DNA of 64,000 nucleotides from Undibacterium sp. (GCA_030645915.1 JAUSNO010000028.1:62001-126000); one strand, 5' to 3'. Counted from the stretch's first letter, positions 8,812-17,576 are shown. Program-made: numbers and translations. Notes: generated from the sequence alone by a model not told the origin.

Positions 8812-9108
8812 TTACTTCGCTCCTTTTCGGCGGACGATGACTTCCAGCCCGATAAGGTCTAGCACATCGAGCACTTTTTGCAGTTGCAATGTAGGCTTGC
8901 CTTTTTCCAGATCGACAATAAACCGATTGCCGGTATTAGCCAATCCCGCCATATCCGCCTGCAGAATTTTTTGGGAGGTCCGATACTGCCTGATGAACTC
9001 ACCCAGTTCCTGGGTGGTATGAATATGCCTGGACATGGCAACGCTCGTTTGTGCGTTGCCATGTCCAACTTTGCTTGGCGTTTTTACTGTTTTTGGTGTC
9101 TCTATCAT
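8812..9108 (-). CDS. hipB: HipB family antitoxin, HTH DNA-binding
   Basis: This 98-residue protein has a Cro/C1-type helix-turn-helix (residues about 33-88: ELGEFIRQYRTSQKILQADM, then VDLEKGKPTLQLQKVLDVLD). It should neutralise the adjacent HipA kinase and repress the operon. The start at 9108 has a ribosome site (GGGAG). The first 25 or so residues are an extension without a clear domain, encoded partly by a 14-bp inverted repeat (9031-9066). An alternative start at Met25 exists but lacks a ribosome site. Upstream are three identical perfect palindromes that are the likely HipB operators. Confidence 0.92.
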   Translation of the reverse strand: MIETPKTVKTPSKVGHGNAQTSVAMSRHIHTTQELGEFIRQYRTSQKILQADMAGLANTGNRFIVDLEKGKPTLQLQKVLDVLDLIGLEVIVRRKGAK

Positions 9109-9132
9109 GCTGCACTCCCAATCTAAACTACA

Positions 9133-9146
9133 TTACCGATCGGTAA
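9133..9146. promoter_or_regulatory. hipBA operator 1
   Basis: Perfect 14-bp palindrome TTACCGATCGGTAA centred about 31 bp before the hipB start codon. It is the first of three identical copies spaced exactly 49 bp apart. HipB proteins are known to bind several palindromic sites before their own operon, so this is the likely HipB site. Confidence 0.7.
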
Positions 9147-9176
9147 ATTATAATGAAATATCATCCAAATGCAATG

Positions 9177-9200
9177 ATTAATTACCGATCGGTAATTAAT
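9177..9200. promoter_or_regulatory. hipBA operator 2
   Basis: The same 14-bp palindrome (9182-9195) is here extended by ATTAA/TTAAT flanks to a perfect 24-bp palindrome. It is the most symmetrical of the three sites and may be the strongest. Confidence 0.7.
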
Positions 9201-9230
9201 CGACCATTAACAAACTAAATCATTAGTAAA

Positions 9231-9244
9231 TTACCGATCGGTAA
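9231..9244. promoter_or_regulatory. hipBA operator 3
   Basis: Third identical copy of TTACCGATCGGTAA, again 49 bp from its neighbour. It lies about 130 bp before hipB. The remaining stretch up to the TPR gene at 9459 holds nothing recognisable beyond a ribosome site for that gene. Confidence 0.68.
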
Positions 9245-9458
9245 TCAATTGGACGCGCATCTGATCATGCCGTATCGCGTAAGACGCCATGTCTTCGGTA
9301 TTTCTGCTGAAAAGGGACATCACTTACTGCCTGGATATTAAGCCGTACTTCAGCATCAATATTTAGCATATTGTCATCCTTTCTTCGCTGGCATGCGTTA
9401 AGGTCGAGGTGACAATCACATTCATTTCTTTGACGGCCATTTTCCCAGGAAGCTCCCT

Positions 9459-10466
9459 ATGATCAAACTACCTCGCCCTCTACAAAAACAGATTACCGCT
9501 CGCACTCTCGCCGGCATTATCAGCAGCTTACTCTTGAGCCAAATAGCCGGCGCACATGAATATGAAGCGCTGATCAAGGCAAAAAAATATACCGAAGTCG
9601 AACGCGCCGTAGCAACAAAATTGGCCACTGATCCGAATAACGCCGATGCGCTGATCGTGCGGACCGAACTGATACTCATCGAAGGAAAAGAGAATCGTCT
9701 TGATGAAGCCGCCAAAATTGCGGAGCAATGTATTGCCGCGCACCCGAAAAATTCAGAATGCCATGAAGCCTTAGGCAATGTATTGGGCAGCAAGGCGATG
9801 CGCGGCGGCATCATGTCGGCGATGGGCTATGTGGGGAAAATTCGTGATGCATTTCAAAAATCTGTTGAACTCGATCCTAAAAACTTCAGCGCGCGCAGCT
9901 CGTTAATGCAGTTTTACCTGCAAGCGCCCAGCATGTTTGGTGGCGGCACAGCCAAAGCGAAAGAACTCATCGTAGAGACCACCGCAGTCAACCACGCCGC
10001 TGGCGCGCTATTACAAGCGACGGCAGATCTCAGCGATGAAAAATTTGACCGCGCCGAAGCGACAGTATTGGCGGTGAATGCCAACGGTGTAGAGGCATTG
10101 GCCAGCATGCAAAGAGATGTATTGTCTAGCCTTGGGCATGCCTACGTGAACGCCAAACGTTATTCTGATGGCGAGAGGATTTTCCGCGAGTTCAGCCTGC
10201 GCTATCCGGACAAGGCTGCGGGCTTCTATGGCATGGGCAAAGCGTTGCAGGAACAAGGCAAAAATAAGGAAGCCATTCCGCATTTTGAAAAATCGATACT
10301 GCTTGAAGCAAGCGCCTTTGCCTATTATCGGGTAGCCAAAGCCTGGCAGGCGATCAGCGAAAAGGCCAAGGCAATCGCCTCATTTGAAAAAGCCCTGTCC
10401 TTGAAGCCTGAACTTTCCAAGAAAACCAAATCCGATGCCGAAGACCAGTTGAAGGCACTGCGATAG
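9459..10466 (+). CDS. Periplasmic tetratricopeptide repeat protein
   Basis: This 335-residue exported protein carries several TPR units. The N-terminus is a signal peptide (basic residues, then LAGIISSLLLSQIAGA, probable cleavage after AGA). TPR-like helices follow: residues about 35-95 (YEALIKAKKYTEVERAVATK), 100-150 (NSECHEALGNVLGSKA) and 225-330 with two clear units (AAGFYGMGKALQEQGKNKEA and FAYYRVAKAWQAISEKAKAI). It has no catalytic motif and probably serves as a protein-protein scaffold in the periplasm. It has its own ribosome site (AGGAAG) and appears monocistronic, followed by a palindromic repeat. Confidence 0.85.
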   Translation: MIKLPRPLQKQITARTLAGIISSLLLSQIAGAHEYEALIKAKKYTEVERAVATKLATDPNNADALIVRTELILIEGKENRLDEAAKIAEQCIAAHPKNSECHEALGNVLGSKAMRGGIMSAMGYVGKIRDAFQKSVELDPKNFSARSSLMQFYLQAPSMFGGGTAKAKELIVETTAVNHAAGALLQATADLSDEKFDRAEATVLAVNANGVEALASMQRDVLSSLGHAYVNAKRYSDGERIFREFSLRYPDKAAGFYGMGKALQEQGKNKEAIPHFEKSILLEASAFAYYRVAKAWQAISEKAKAIASFEKALSLKPELSKKTKSDAEDQLKALR

Positions 10467-10489
10467 CAATGATCCGAATAAACCACCCT

Positions 10490-10560
10490 GCCACCACGCA
10501 ATGCCCATGCGGGTTTGCGGGCAGGCAGGCTGGAAAGACGCATGGATGGTGCGTGCTGGC
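10490..10560. repeat. Dispersed palindromic repeat, copy 2
   Basis: A 71-bp element of the same length and layout as copy 1 (5047-5117), with the shared core CCATGCGGGTTTGCGGGCAG and the end GCGTGCTGGC. It lies just after the TPR gene, between it and the convergent Crp/Fnr-type gene. Confidence 0.8.
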
Positions 10561-10678
10561 GGTGCTTGATTATTATAGTTTTGAAAGGTTTTCCGAATGC
10601 ATACCTAGGCAATGCAGAAGGAAGCTGAATGGCGTTTTTTTTCGATCATCTACCGAGCGAAAAAATAGGCGTGTTGAT

Positions 10679-11419
10679 TCACGCTTTGCTTCGTGGATTG
10701 GGAAGCAAGCGCTCATACTCGTCATTTACCACCGCATAACACTCACACACGCGCTTTTCCAATTTGGGTCGATTCACCAGAGTGATCCGGCCGCGGGCGC
10801 GCAATATCATTCCATCTTTTTGTAACTGACCTAGCGTTTGGGTTACGCTTTCCCGGCGAACACCTAACAAATTGCCTATCATCTCTTGCGTGATCAGCAG
10901 TTCATTATTGTCCAATCTGTCCGAGCTCATCAACAGCCATCGGCACAGTTGCTGATCCAATGTGTGGTGTTGGTTGCATACCGCTGTTTGCGAAGTCTGA
11001 CAAATCATTGCCTGCGTGAATAACAACGCAATATGCTGCAATTGACCACCCAGCGCAAATTCCCGTTTCATCACTTTCCGGCTGAGCCGATAGGCGTAAC
11101 CGGCGCTTTGCACTTCGGTGCTGCTTGGCATGCTCTCGCCTCCCATGAAAATAGAGATGCCGACCATACCTTCATGGCCAACTAATGCAGTTTCACTCGA
11201 CGAGCCGTCTTCTAGCGCATAGATCAGCGAGACGATGCCAGTAGTGGGAAAATGCAAGAAATTTACATGGTCGCCTGACTCGGACATCGTCCATCCGACT
11301 GGCATTTCGACCAGTTCGAGATCCGGCAAAATGCGCGCATAGTCCTGCGCAGGTAGAGCTGCAAGTATGCGATTCAACTTCGGATCAGGAGGTAATGCTT
11401 TTGCGATTATTTTTGACAT
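10679..11419 (-). CDS. Crp/Fnr family transcriptional regulator
   Basis: This regulator of about 246 residues has an N-terminal cyclic-nucleotide-binding-like beta barrel (residues about 20-145, with FPTTGIVSLIYALEDGSS and the VGHEGMVGISIFMG turn). A C-terminal winged helix follows, with ITQEMIGNLLGVRRESVTQT as recognition region. The FNR-type N-terminal cysteine cluster is absent, so it is not an oxygen-sensing Fe-S protein, and the residues contacting cAMP in CRP are not evident. This subtype is common in Burkholderiales, and its ligand is unknown. The ATG at 11419 was chosen; an in-frame TTG seven codons upstream is an alternative. Its targets cannot be read from the sequence. Confidence 0.88.
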   Translation of the reverse strand: MSKIIAKALPPDPKLNRILAALPAQDYARILPDLELVEMPVGWTMSESGDHVNFLHFPTTGIVSLIYALEDGSSSETALVGHEGMVGISIFMGGESMPSSTEVQSAGYAYRLSRKVMKREFALGGQLQHIALLFTQAMICQTSQTAVCNQHHTLDQQLCRWLLMSSDRLDNNELLITQEMIGNLLGVRRESVTQTLGQLQKDGMILRARGRITLVNRPKLEKRVCECYAVVNDEYERLLPNPRSKA

Positions 11420-11656
11420 GGCAGGTGTTGAAGTATGCAATTCGTCGGATTGGAGCTAGTCCAAATGTGCGTGCATTTTGTTTCTTAATTTGACTGGAGC
11501 AGAACAGCGTACCTTCGCCATCTGAATAGAATCTGATTCTCAGCGAAATCAGGTAAGGAGCAAATATAAAAGGAAACTGATATTCAGAGTTGCCCGTAGC
11601 ATACACGAATTATTTGAATGCTCGTTTCCGACCGGATATAAGAGAATTGCAGTCCA

Positions 11657-11687
11657 GCCAGGCAGTCTGGAAAGGCGCATGGATAGT
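11657..11687. repeat. Dispersed palindromic repeat, partial copy 3
   Basis: Only the right half of the family is present: GGCAGTCTGGAAAGGCGCAT followed by GGATAGT. It matches the corresponding part of copy 2. The left arm is missing. Confidence 0.55.
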
Positions 11688-11781
11688 TATTTCGACGGTC
11701 ACGATACCAGTCGACACCGCCAAGACACCCCCAACCCATCAGCATCATCGAATACGCTGCTAAAAATGCACTTCATTTTTG

Positions 11782-11886
11782 TCCACGAAAAGCACGAAAA
11801 AATGCAAGGCGCGACCTTTTTGATTCATTTTCTAACGTTATTTTCCCTATTTGTTGTCCGTTCGTGTCTTTCGTGCTTTTCGTGGA
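11782..11886. repeat. 18-bp inverted repeat pair with 69-bp spacer
   Basis: TCCACGAAAAGCACGAAA at 11782-11799 is perfectly complementary to 11869-11886. The sequence type (alternating CGTG and TTTC words) is one I associate with widely scattered intergenic repeats in environmental bacteria. No transposase is linked. Confidence 0.65.
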
Positions 11887-12184
11887 GAAGGTTTTTCTTT
11901 TATGCGATTGCCCCGCAGGCTTGTACAGCATTCGCCTATTTTTTCACCACACACCAGGCGTATGAGCTGGCATTTTTATCGGAGGCCCCGGGCTTTTCTC
12001 TTTGTGAGGAAACTATATTTAGTGGCTGCATTTGAGAAAATTTCTTAATTTTCTCTTGGTAAATAGTGCTTTTATTGATTTACCTACGCTTGTACTTAAA
12101 ATTCGGATATTTCCTTCCCAACTGTGTAAAAATTATTAATTGCCTCCCATCATTCATCTCAAGACGCTTACCCAAGGGTTTCCC

Positions 12185-15100
12185 ATGAAAATATCCCCAC
12201 TGCTTGTTTGCCTTTCGCTCAGCGGCATGATTTCTTCCGCGTATGCCGCGCCCGCTTACACCCGCTTCCCGTCGATCCGCGCCGACTCTGTGGTGTTCAC
12301 CGCCGAAGGTGATTTGTGGAAGGTGGCGGCCACTGGCGGGCAGGCGCAAAGGCTGACTACGCACCCCTCCGCCGAGACCAATTCGGCTATTTCTCACGAT
12401 GGCAAATGGATCGCTTTTTCAGCCTCGTATGAAGGGGGGCAGGAAGCGTATGTGATGCCGATCGCGGGCGGCGTACCAAAAAGAATCAGTTTTGAAAACG
12501 ATGCGGTGAATGTATTGGGCTGGACCGCGCAGGGCGAAGTGTTGATCAGCGCGCAACATAGCACCGGCCCATCGGCGCACCGGATTATTGCGGCGATCCA
12601 TCCGCAATCGATGCTGCGCAAGGTGTTCCCGGTGGCGGACGCGAACGAGGCGGTGCTGGACGATAGCGGTAATACGCTGTATTTCACGCGTCTCGGTCCG
12701 CACATGAGAAACGACAATCTAAAAAAATATCGCGGCGGTGCGTACGCACAATTGTGGCGCTATGAGCTGCAAGGCAAAGGGGAAGCGGTGAACTTATTGG
12801 CGGCAGACCAGGCCAATAACAAGCGCCCCATGTGGTGGAAAAATCGCCTCTACTTCGTCAGTGATAAGGACGGCGCTAGCAATATCTATTCGATGAATGC
12901 CGACGGCAGCGGTCAAAGCATGCTCACCAGACACAAGGATTGGGAGGTACGTAACGCATCCATGGGCGATGGCAAAATCGTCTATCAGCTGGGGGCAGAT
13001 CTGCATGTGCTGGATCTCGCCTCACAGGGCGATAGCACCTTAAGCATTGATCTGGTGTCAGATTTTGATCAGCAACGCCAGCGCCAGATCAAGTCGCCGC
13101 TAGAACAGCTGACCAATGTACAGCTGGCGGGCAAGGAGGAGAAACTGATCTTCACCGCACGGGGCCATATTTCGATTGGTGGCACCGGTATGCAAAGACG
13201 CGTGGATATCGCGATACCGGATGGTGCGCGCGCACGCGAGGCGGTGTTCTCGCATGACGATAAATCCATTTACGCCTTTGTCGATAGCACGGGTGAAAAC
13301 GAAATCTGGCGGTTTCCTGCCAACGGCAGCGGCAAGGCAGAGCAACTGACCAGCAATGGTGACATGCACCGCTGGCAGATCTACCCTTCGCCTGATGGCA
13401 AGTACCTGGCGCATACCGATAAGCGCGGCCGCTTGTGGCTGCTCGATCTGGCCAGCAAAGCAAATACCGTGATTGACGATGCGGGCAAGATCGGCATCAA
13501 TAAACATGAGGATATCGTCTGGTCGGCAGACAGCAAGACACTGGCGATAGTGCGTGACAACGGCAAGCAACAACGTGAGCAAATCGGCCTCTACCAACTG
13601 GCGTCGAAACAATTGACGTTTGTCACCAGCGACAAATATGAATCGAGTTCTCCGGTGTTTTCTGCGGACGGACGCTGGTTGTACTTTATGTCGAACCGCC
13701 ACTTCCAGGCCACCAATCGCGCGCCTTGGGGTGACCGTAACATGGGCGCATTTTTCGACAAGCGCAGCGGCTTGTATGCGCTGGCACTGCAGCCCGGCAA
13801 CCGTTTTCCGTTCAAACCGGATGATGAGTTGAGCAAGACGCCGGATAAAAACGAAACTAAAACTGAAATCAAAACCGAGACGAGCACCGATAGCAAAACA
13901 GAAACCAAGACAGAGATCAAAACAGAAGATAAAAAACCTGCTGAAGCCAGTAAAAAACCTTTGCCGGCGATCGTGCTTGCGGGCTTGGCCGATAGACTGT
14001 ACGAACTGCCTGTCGCGCCGGGTAATTATCATGCCTTGTCAGCCGACGACAAACGTCTGTATTTTTTGGAAAGGGATACCAGCAATGTCAGCGAAGGTAA
14101 CAAATCCAATCTGAGAACTCTGGCCATCAGCAAAACCTCACCGCAGCCAGAGTTGTTTGTCGCAGGCGTGCGCAGCTACGAGCTGGCCAGCGACAAGAAA
14201 CATGTGTTTTACCGTACCGCCAGCAACTCGGGCAGCGGTGATTTCTATATCGTCGAAGCTGGCGCCAAGCAACCTACCGACATCAGCAAGGCCAAGGTAA
14301 AGATAGATGACTGGAGCTTCCGTTCCAGCCCGAAACAAGAATGGCAACAGATGTTTGTGGATGCCTGGCGCATGCACAGGGATTTTCTGTTTGATGACAA
14401 GATGCGCGGCGTAGAGTGGACAAAAATGCGCAGCAAGTATGCCCCGCTGGTCGAGCGCATCAGTGACCGTGCCGAGCTGAACGACCTTCTGGGCATGATG
14501 GTGAGCGAAGTAAGCACCCTGCATTCGCAGGTAGCGCCGGGCGATATTCGCAAGGCCGCGCCAGATGGTCAGGCCGCTGGCTTAGGGGCAATTCTTTCGC
14601 GCACATCTACCGGCTATCGGATCGACCATATTTATCAGAGCGAGGCAGAATTGCCCGGCCTGCGCTCGCCCCTGCAGCAACCCGAACTCGACATCCTGGA
14701 AGGCGATGTGATTACCGCGGTCAATGGCCAGCCCGTGTTGGGCGCCAGGGACATTTCTGACCTCTTGCTCGATCAGGCCGACAAACAGGTTCTGCTGAAT
14801 GTCAAGCGTGGCACTTTACCGGCGAAGGCAGTACTGGTCTCACCGGTCAGCATGCTCAAACAAAATAATCTGCGCTACACCGACTGGGAGCAAAGCCGCA
14901 GCACACGCGTCAATACTGCCTCCAAAGGCAATATCGGTTACCTGCACTTACGGGCGATGGGGGCGCAGGACATCGCCAGTTTTGCGCGTGAATTTTATGC
15001 CAACGTCAACCGTGACGGCCTGATCATCGATGTGCGGCGTAATAATGGCGGCAATATCGACAGCTGGATCATCGAAAAACTCTTGCGCAAGGCATGGGCT

Positions 15101-15532
15101 TTCTGGGCTTCGCCAAACAACTACCCTAGCGTCAACATGCAGCAGACTTTCCGCGGCCATCTGGTGGTCTTGATTGATGAGCTGACCTACTCCGACGGCG
15201 AGACATTTGCTGCCGGCATCAAGGCTTTGAATCTGGCGCCGCTGGTCGGCAAACGCACCGCCGGTGCGGGTGTCTGGTTATCGGACAATAATCGCCTGAC
15301 TGACAATGGCATGGTCCGTGTGGCGGAAAACGGCCAGTTCGCGGTCAGCGACGGGCGCTGGCTGGTGGAAGGCGTCGGGGTGGCACCAGACGTTGAGGTC
15401 GACAACCTGCCGCACGCCAGTTTCATGGGAGAAGATCAGCAGCTCGAAGTCGCCTTGAGCATGCTGCAGAAAAAACTCCAGGAGCAGCCGATTAAAGCCT
15501 TGGTGCCGCAGGCGATACCTGCCATCAGGTAA
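12185..15532 (+). CDS. Tricorn-type S41 family peptidase with signal peptide
   Basis: This protease homologue of about 1115 residues is exported: the N-terminus MKISPLLVCLSLSGMISSAYA is a signal peptide. The N-terminal half is a series of PD40/beta-propeller repeats (TRFPSIRADSVVFTAEGDLW, then repeated SHDGKWIAFSAS-like blades). The middle carries a low-complexity Lys/Thr/Glu run near residues 555-590. The C-terminal half has a tricorn core segment, a PDZ domain (LDILEGDVITAVNGQPV) and the S41 protease domain. Its nucleophile is probably the Ser in LTYSDGETF, followed by Asp as in tricorn; a His in STLHSQV may be the base. It likely degrades peptides in the periplasm. ATG 12185 was chosen because it has AAGGG upstream and begins the signal peptide. 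Confidence 0.9.
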   Translation: MKISPLLVCLSLSGMISSAYAAPAYTRFPSIRADSVVFTAEGDLWKVAATGGQAQRLTTHPSAETNSAISHDGKWIAFSASYEGGQEAYVMPIAGGVPKRISFENDAVNVLGWTAQGEVLISAQHSTGPSAHRIIAAIHPQSMLRKVFPVADANEAVLDDSGNTLYFTRLGPHMRNDNLKKYRGGAYAQLWRYELQGKGEAVNLLAADQANNKRPMWWKNRLYFVSDKDGASNIYSMNADGSGQSMLTRHKDWEVRNASMGDGKIVYQLGADLHVLDLASQGDSTLSIDLVSDFDQQRQRQIKSPLEQLTNVQLAGKEEKLIFTARGHISIGGTGMQRRVDIAIPDGARAREAVFSHDDKSIYAFVDSTGENEIWRFPANGSGKAEQLTSNGDMHRWQIYPSPDGKYLAHTDKRGRLWLLDLASKANTVIDDAGKIGINKHEDIVWSADSKTLAIVRDNGKQQREQIGLYQLASKQLTFVTSDKYESSSPVFSADGRWLYFMSNRHFQATNRAPWGDRNMGAFFDKRSGLYALALQPGNRFPFKPDDELSKTPDKNETKTEIKTETSTDSKTETKTEIKTEDKKPAEASKKPLPAIVLAGLADRLYELPVAPGNYHALSADDKRLYFLERDTSNVSEGNKSNLRTLAISKTSPQPELFVAGVRSYELASDKKHVFYRTASNSGSGDFYIVEAGAKQPTDISKAKVKIDDWSFRSSPKQEWQQMFVDAWRMHRDFLFDDKMRGVEWTKMRSKYAPLVERISDRAELNDLLGMMVSEVSTLHSQVAPGDIRKAAPDGQAAGLGAILSRTSTGYRIDHIYQSEAELPGLRSPLQQPELDILEGDVITAVNGQPVLGARDISDLLLDQADKQVLLNVKRGTLPAKAVLVSPVSMLKQNNLRYTDWEQSRSTRVNTASKGNIGYLHLRAMGAQDIASFAREFYANVNRDGLIIDVRRNNGGNIDSWIIEKLLRKAWAFWASPNNYPSVNMQQTFRGHLVVLIDELTYSDGETFAAGIKALNLAPLVGKRTAGAGVWLSDNNRLTDNGMVRVAENGQFAVSDGRWLVEGVGVAPDVEVDNLPHASFMGEDQQLEVALSMLQKKLQEQPIKALVPQAIPAIR

Positions 15533-15539
15533 TGTGACC

Positions 15540-15570
15540 GGGTGTTCATGCATTCAAGCCATGAACACCC
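15540..15570. terminator. Stem-loop after tricorn-like gene
   Basis: Perfect 11-bp inverted repeat GGGTGTTCATG with a 9-base loop, just after the stop codon. The T run after it is weak, so termination is plausible but not certain. It sits between convergent genes. Confidence 0.55.
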
Positions 15571-15604
15571 ATTACTTATTTGAAGCAACTCTAGCCGCCT
15601 GACC

Positions 15605-16444
15605 CTAGCTTGCCTTAGATTCAGATCGATCCTCGTGCCGCCCGACAACCTCGCGGTAGGCGTGCCAGGTGGCATGGCCAACCAGAGGCATGGCGACGAT
15701 CAAGCCAAGATTCCAGGTCGAAAACCCGATCACCACTAAACCGACTATCGTCAATGCCCATACTATCGTCACAGGCACATTGACGAACAAGGCTACCGTG
15801 CTGATGATCATGGCGGTAATGGCATCGGTGTCCCTGTCGAGCATCAACGGTATCGAAACCCAGCTGATGGCAAACACGACACTGGCAAAAATAAAACCGA
15901 CGCAACAATACACGGCGATGAATTCCAGATTACTGAAGGAAAATAGCTGTGATAAAAAGCCCTGCATGGTCGGCATGCCCTTGTTGTAAAACAGCGCAAA
16001 CACCACCAGCGAGGCGCGCGCCCACACCAGCATGATGACAGCCAGCACCAGGGCGAGTATGCCGATGTTGCTCCAGCGGCCGCGCATGGAAAACAAGCTA
16101 CCCAGCATGCCCGATTTTTCATTTTCAAGCCGGCGGCTGATGTCATACAAACCGAGCGAGAGCAAAGGGCCAAGCAGCAAAAATCCACAGGACAAGGCGG
16201 ATAAATATTGTGGTGCGTTCGCCAGCACGATCTTGAGTACAAACCCCATTCCGGCAAAACAAAGGCCGTAAAACAAACTGGCCTGCGGCGATGCCCACAT
16301 ATCGCGCCACCCCAGTTGCAACCACACAAAGGCTTTCAATGCGCCTACCCGGCGTATCGGCGGAAAAGGGGATTCGTCATCGATGAGGGTTTTAATGTCC
16401 GGTGCGGCACTATCGCCAGACCTGCCGCCTGTCTGTCCTTGCAT
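15605..16444 (-). CDS. DUF2189 family integral membrane protein
   Basis: This 279-residue multi-spanning membrane protein is of the DUF2189 family. After a polar N-terminus of about 50 residues there are six hydrophobic segments (for example ASLFYGLCFAGMGFVLKIVL, LSCGFLLLGPLLSLGLYD and the closing TIVWALTIVGLVVIGFSTW). Typical family features are the ARRLENEK-like loop (ISRRLENEKSG) and the MPLVGHATWHAYRE end. The function of the family is unknown. It has a good ribosome site (AAGGAAA) and no co-directional neighbour, so it is probably expressed alone. Confidence 0.85.
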   Translation of the reverse strand: MQGQTGGRSGDSAAPDIKTLIDDESPFPPIRRVGALKAFVWLQLGWRDMWASPQASLFYGLCFAGMGFVLKIVLANAPQYLSALSCGFLLLGPLLSLGLYDISRRLENEKSGMLGSLFSMRGRWSNIGILALVLAVIMLVWARASLVVFALFYNKGMPTMQGFLSQLFSFSNLEFIAVYCCVGFIFASVVFAISWVSIPLMLDRDTDAITAMIISTVALFVNVPVTIVWALTIVGLVVIGFSTWNLGLIVAMPLVGHATWHAYREVVGRHEDRSESKAS

Positions 16445-16781
16445 ACGTATTTCCTTGTTTTGTCAATTTAAAGATATGGCAAGATTGTTTTTCCTGATTT
16501 GCATCAACGTTATGCTAAGTCACTTCGCATGGTTTAGGCAATCTCTGCGGCCACATTTGATGATCGTGAATCAACAAACATATACTCCCCATAAATTTTA
16601 TAAAAAACACCTCATTACGCACGAATATAAAGCGATCTTTAAATATACTGGGGCATAGTATATGCAAAGGATAGGCGATTCGGATGGCATAGTTCGAATG
16701 GCTATTGTTCCAATGGGTGATTGCCTCAAAGAAACATGCTCAGTACGATCTGCTTCACTCTGATCACACTCTGGGATGCAC
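16445..16781. other. Intergenic region between divergent genes
   Basis: About 330 bp separate the DUF2189 gene and the PilJ-domain gene, which diverge from here. No conserved RNA, operator palindrome or coding frame was recognised. Overlapping frames here are short and unlike proteins. Confidence 0.5.
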
Positions 16782-17576
16782 ATGAAACGCAGAACCTTTC
16801 TGACTGCTGGTTTAATACTCAGCAGCCATCTGGCATGGATGCCAATCGCCCGGGCACAGGTAAGCAATGTGGTTGATGCCATCAATAAATCGGGTCGCCA
16901 ACGCATGCTTTCTCAGCGCCTGGCCAAGAGTTACCTGCAGATAGGCTTGGGCATTGACGTCGACCATTCCCGAAAAATACTGGATGCCTCACTTGCCGCT
17001 TTCGACCGGCAATTAGTGGAACTGCGCGCCTTCGCGCCGACGGCGGAAATCAAAACCGAATTTACCGAGATAGAAAAAACCTGGTTAGCCTACAAACAGC
17101 TGCTGGTGGGCAAACTGCCCAATAAAACGGATGGAAAAACCGTGCTTGCCATGAGTGAAGAACTCTTGAAAATGTCAGATACGGCAACCAATAAATTAGA
17201 AAAATATGCCGGCAACCCAGCTGGACAATTAGTAAATTTATCGGGCCGCCAGCGCATGCTATCGCAAAGAATGGCGAAGTTCTACCAGGCGGCGCAATGG
17301 GACATCATGCCGCCGGAAAGCAACGGCAAGCTAGAAGCCACGCGCAAGGAGTTTATTGCAGGCTTATCGACACTCAACGCCGCGCCTGGCAACAGCGCCA
17401 AAATCAAGGAAGAACTGGCGATGGCGCAACAGCAATGGGTATTTTTTGAGAGTGCCATCAAACAGACGGAAGAGTCGAAAGGCCGCCGTACAGCGGCGAT
17501 GAATGTGGCCACCACCAGCGAGCGTCTGCTGGAAATCATGGATAAAATTACTGGCCTGTATCAACAAGCGCAGTAA
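16782..17576 (+). CDS. Exported PilJ/NarX-type sensor domain protein
   Basis: This 264-residue protein consists of a signal sequence and two copies of the type IV pili methyl-accepting chemotaxis transducer N-terminal domain (PilJ-type, four-helix sensor). The signature recurs twice: SGRQRMLSQRLAKSYLQ near residue 40 and SGRQRMLSQRMAKFYQA near residue 160. The N-terminus MKRRTFLTAG has a twin-arginine-like start followed by a hydrophobic stretch. No HAMP, kinase or methyl-accepting signalling domain follows, so it is a stand-alone periplasmic sensor or binding protein. NarX relatives bind nitrate through this fold, but the ligand here is unknown. The second Met was chosen as start. Confidence 0.83.
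   Translation: MKRRTFLTAGLILSSHLAWMPIARAQVSNVVDAINKSGRQRMLSQRLAKSYLQIGLGIDVDHSRKILDASLAAFDRQLVELRAFAPTAEIKTEFTEIEKTWLAYKQLLVGKLPNKTDGKTVLAMSEELLKMSDTATNKLEKYAGNPAGQLVNLSGRQRMLSQRMAKFYQAAQWDIMPPESNGKLEATRKEFIAGLSTLNAAPGNSAKIKEELAMAQQQWVFFESAIKQTEESKGRRTAAMNVATTSERLLEIMDKITGLYQQAQ

Larger units (their letters stand above)
11441..12184. other. Long intergenic region with inverted repeats
   Basis: About 740 bp without a convincing gene. It contains a partial palindromic repeat (11657-11687) and an 18-bp inverted repeat TCCACGAAAAGCACGAAA (11782-11799, complement at 11869-11886) separated by 69 bp. A 118-codon open frame at 11679-12035 spans these repeats and has no protein-like composition. The last part is AT-rich and probably holds the promoter of the tricorn-like gene. 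Confidence 0.6.

Noticed and set aside
11679-12035. 118-codon open frame in the tricorn upstream region
   Set aside because: It runs across an 18-bp inverted repeat and a partial palindromic repeat, has no ribosome site, and its composition (runs of Phe, Ser, Cys) is unlike a protein.
13845-13940. Lys/Thr/Glu coding repeat as a possible frameshift or assembly error
   Set aside because: The frame stays open through it and resumes recognisable protease sequence, so it is a real low-complexity insert.
13100-14032. 310-codon minus-strand frame inside the tricorn-like gene
   Set aside because: A long shadow frame caused by the codon bias of the real gene; its translation lacks domain features.
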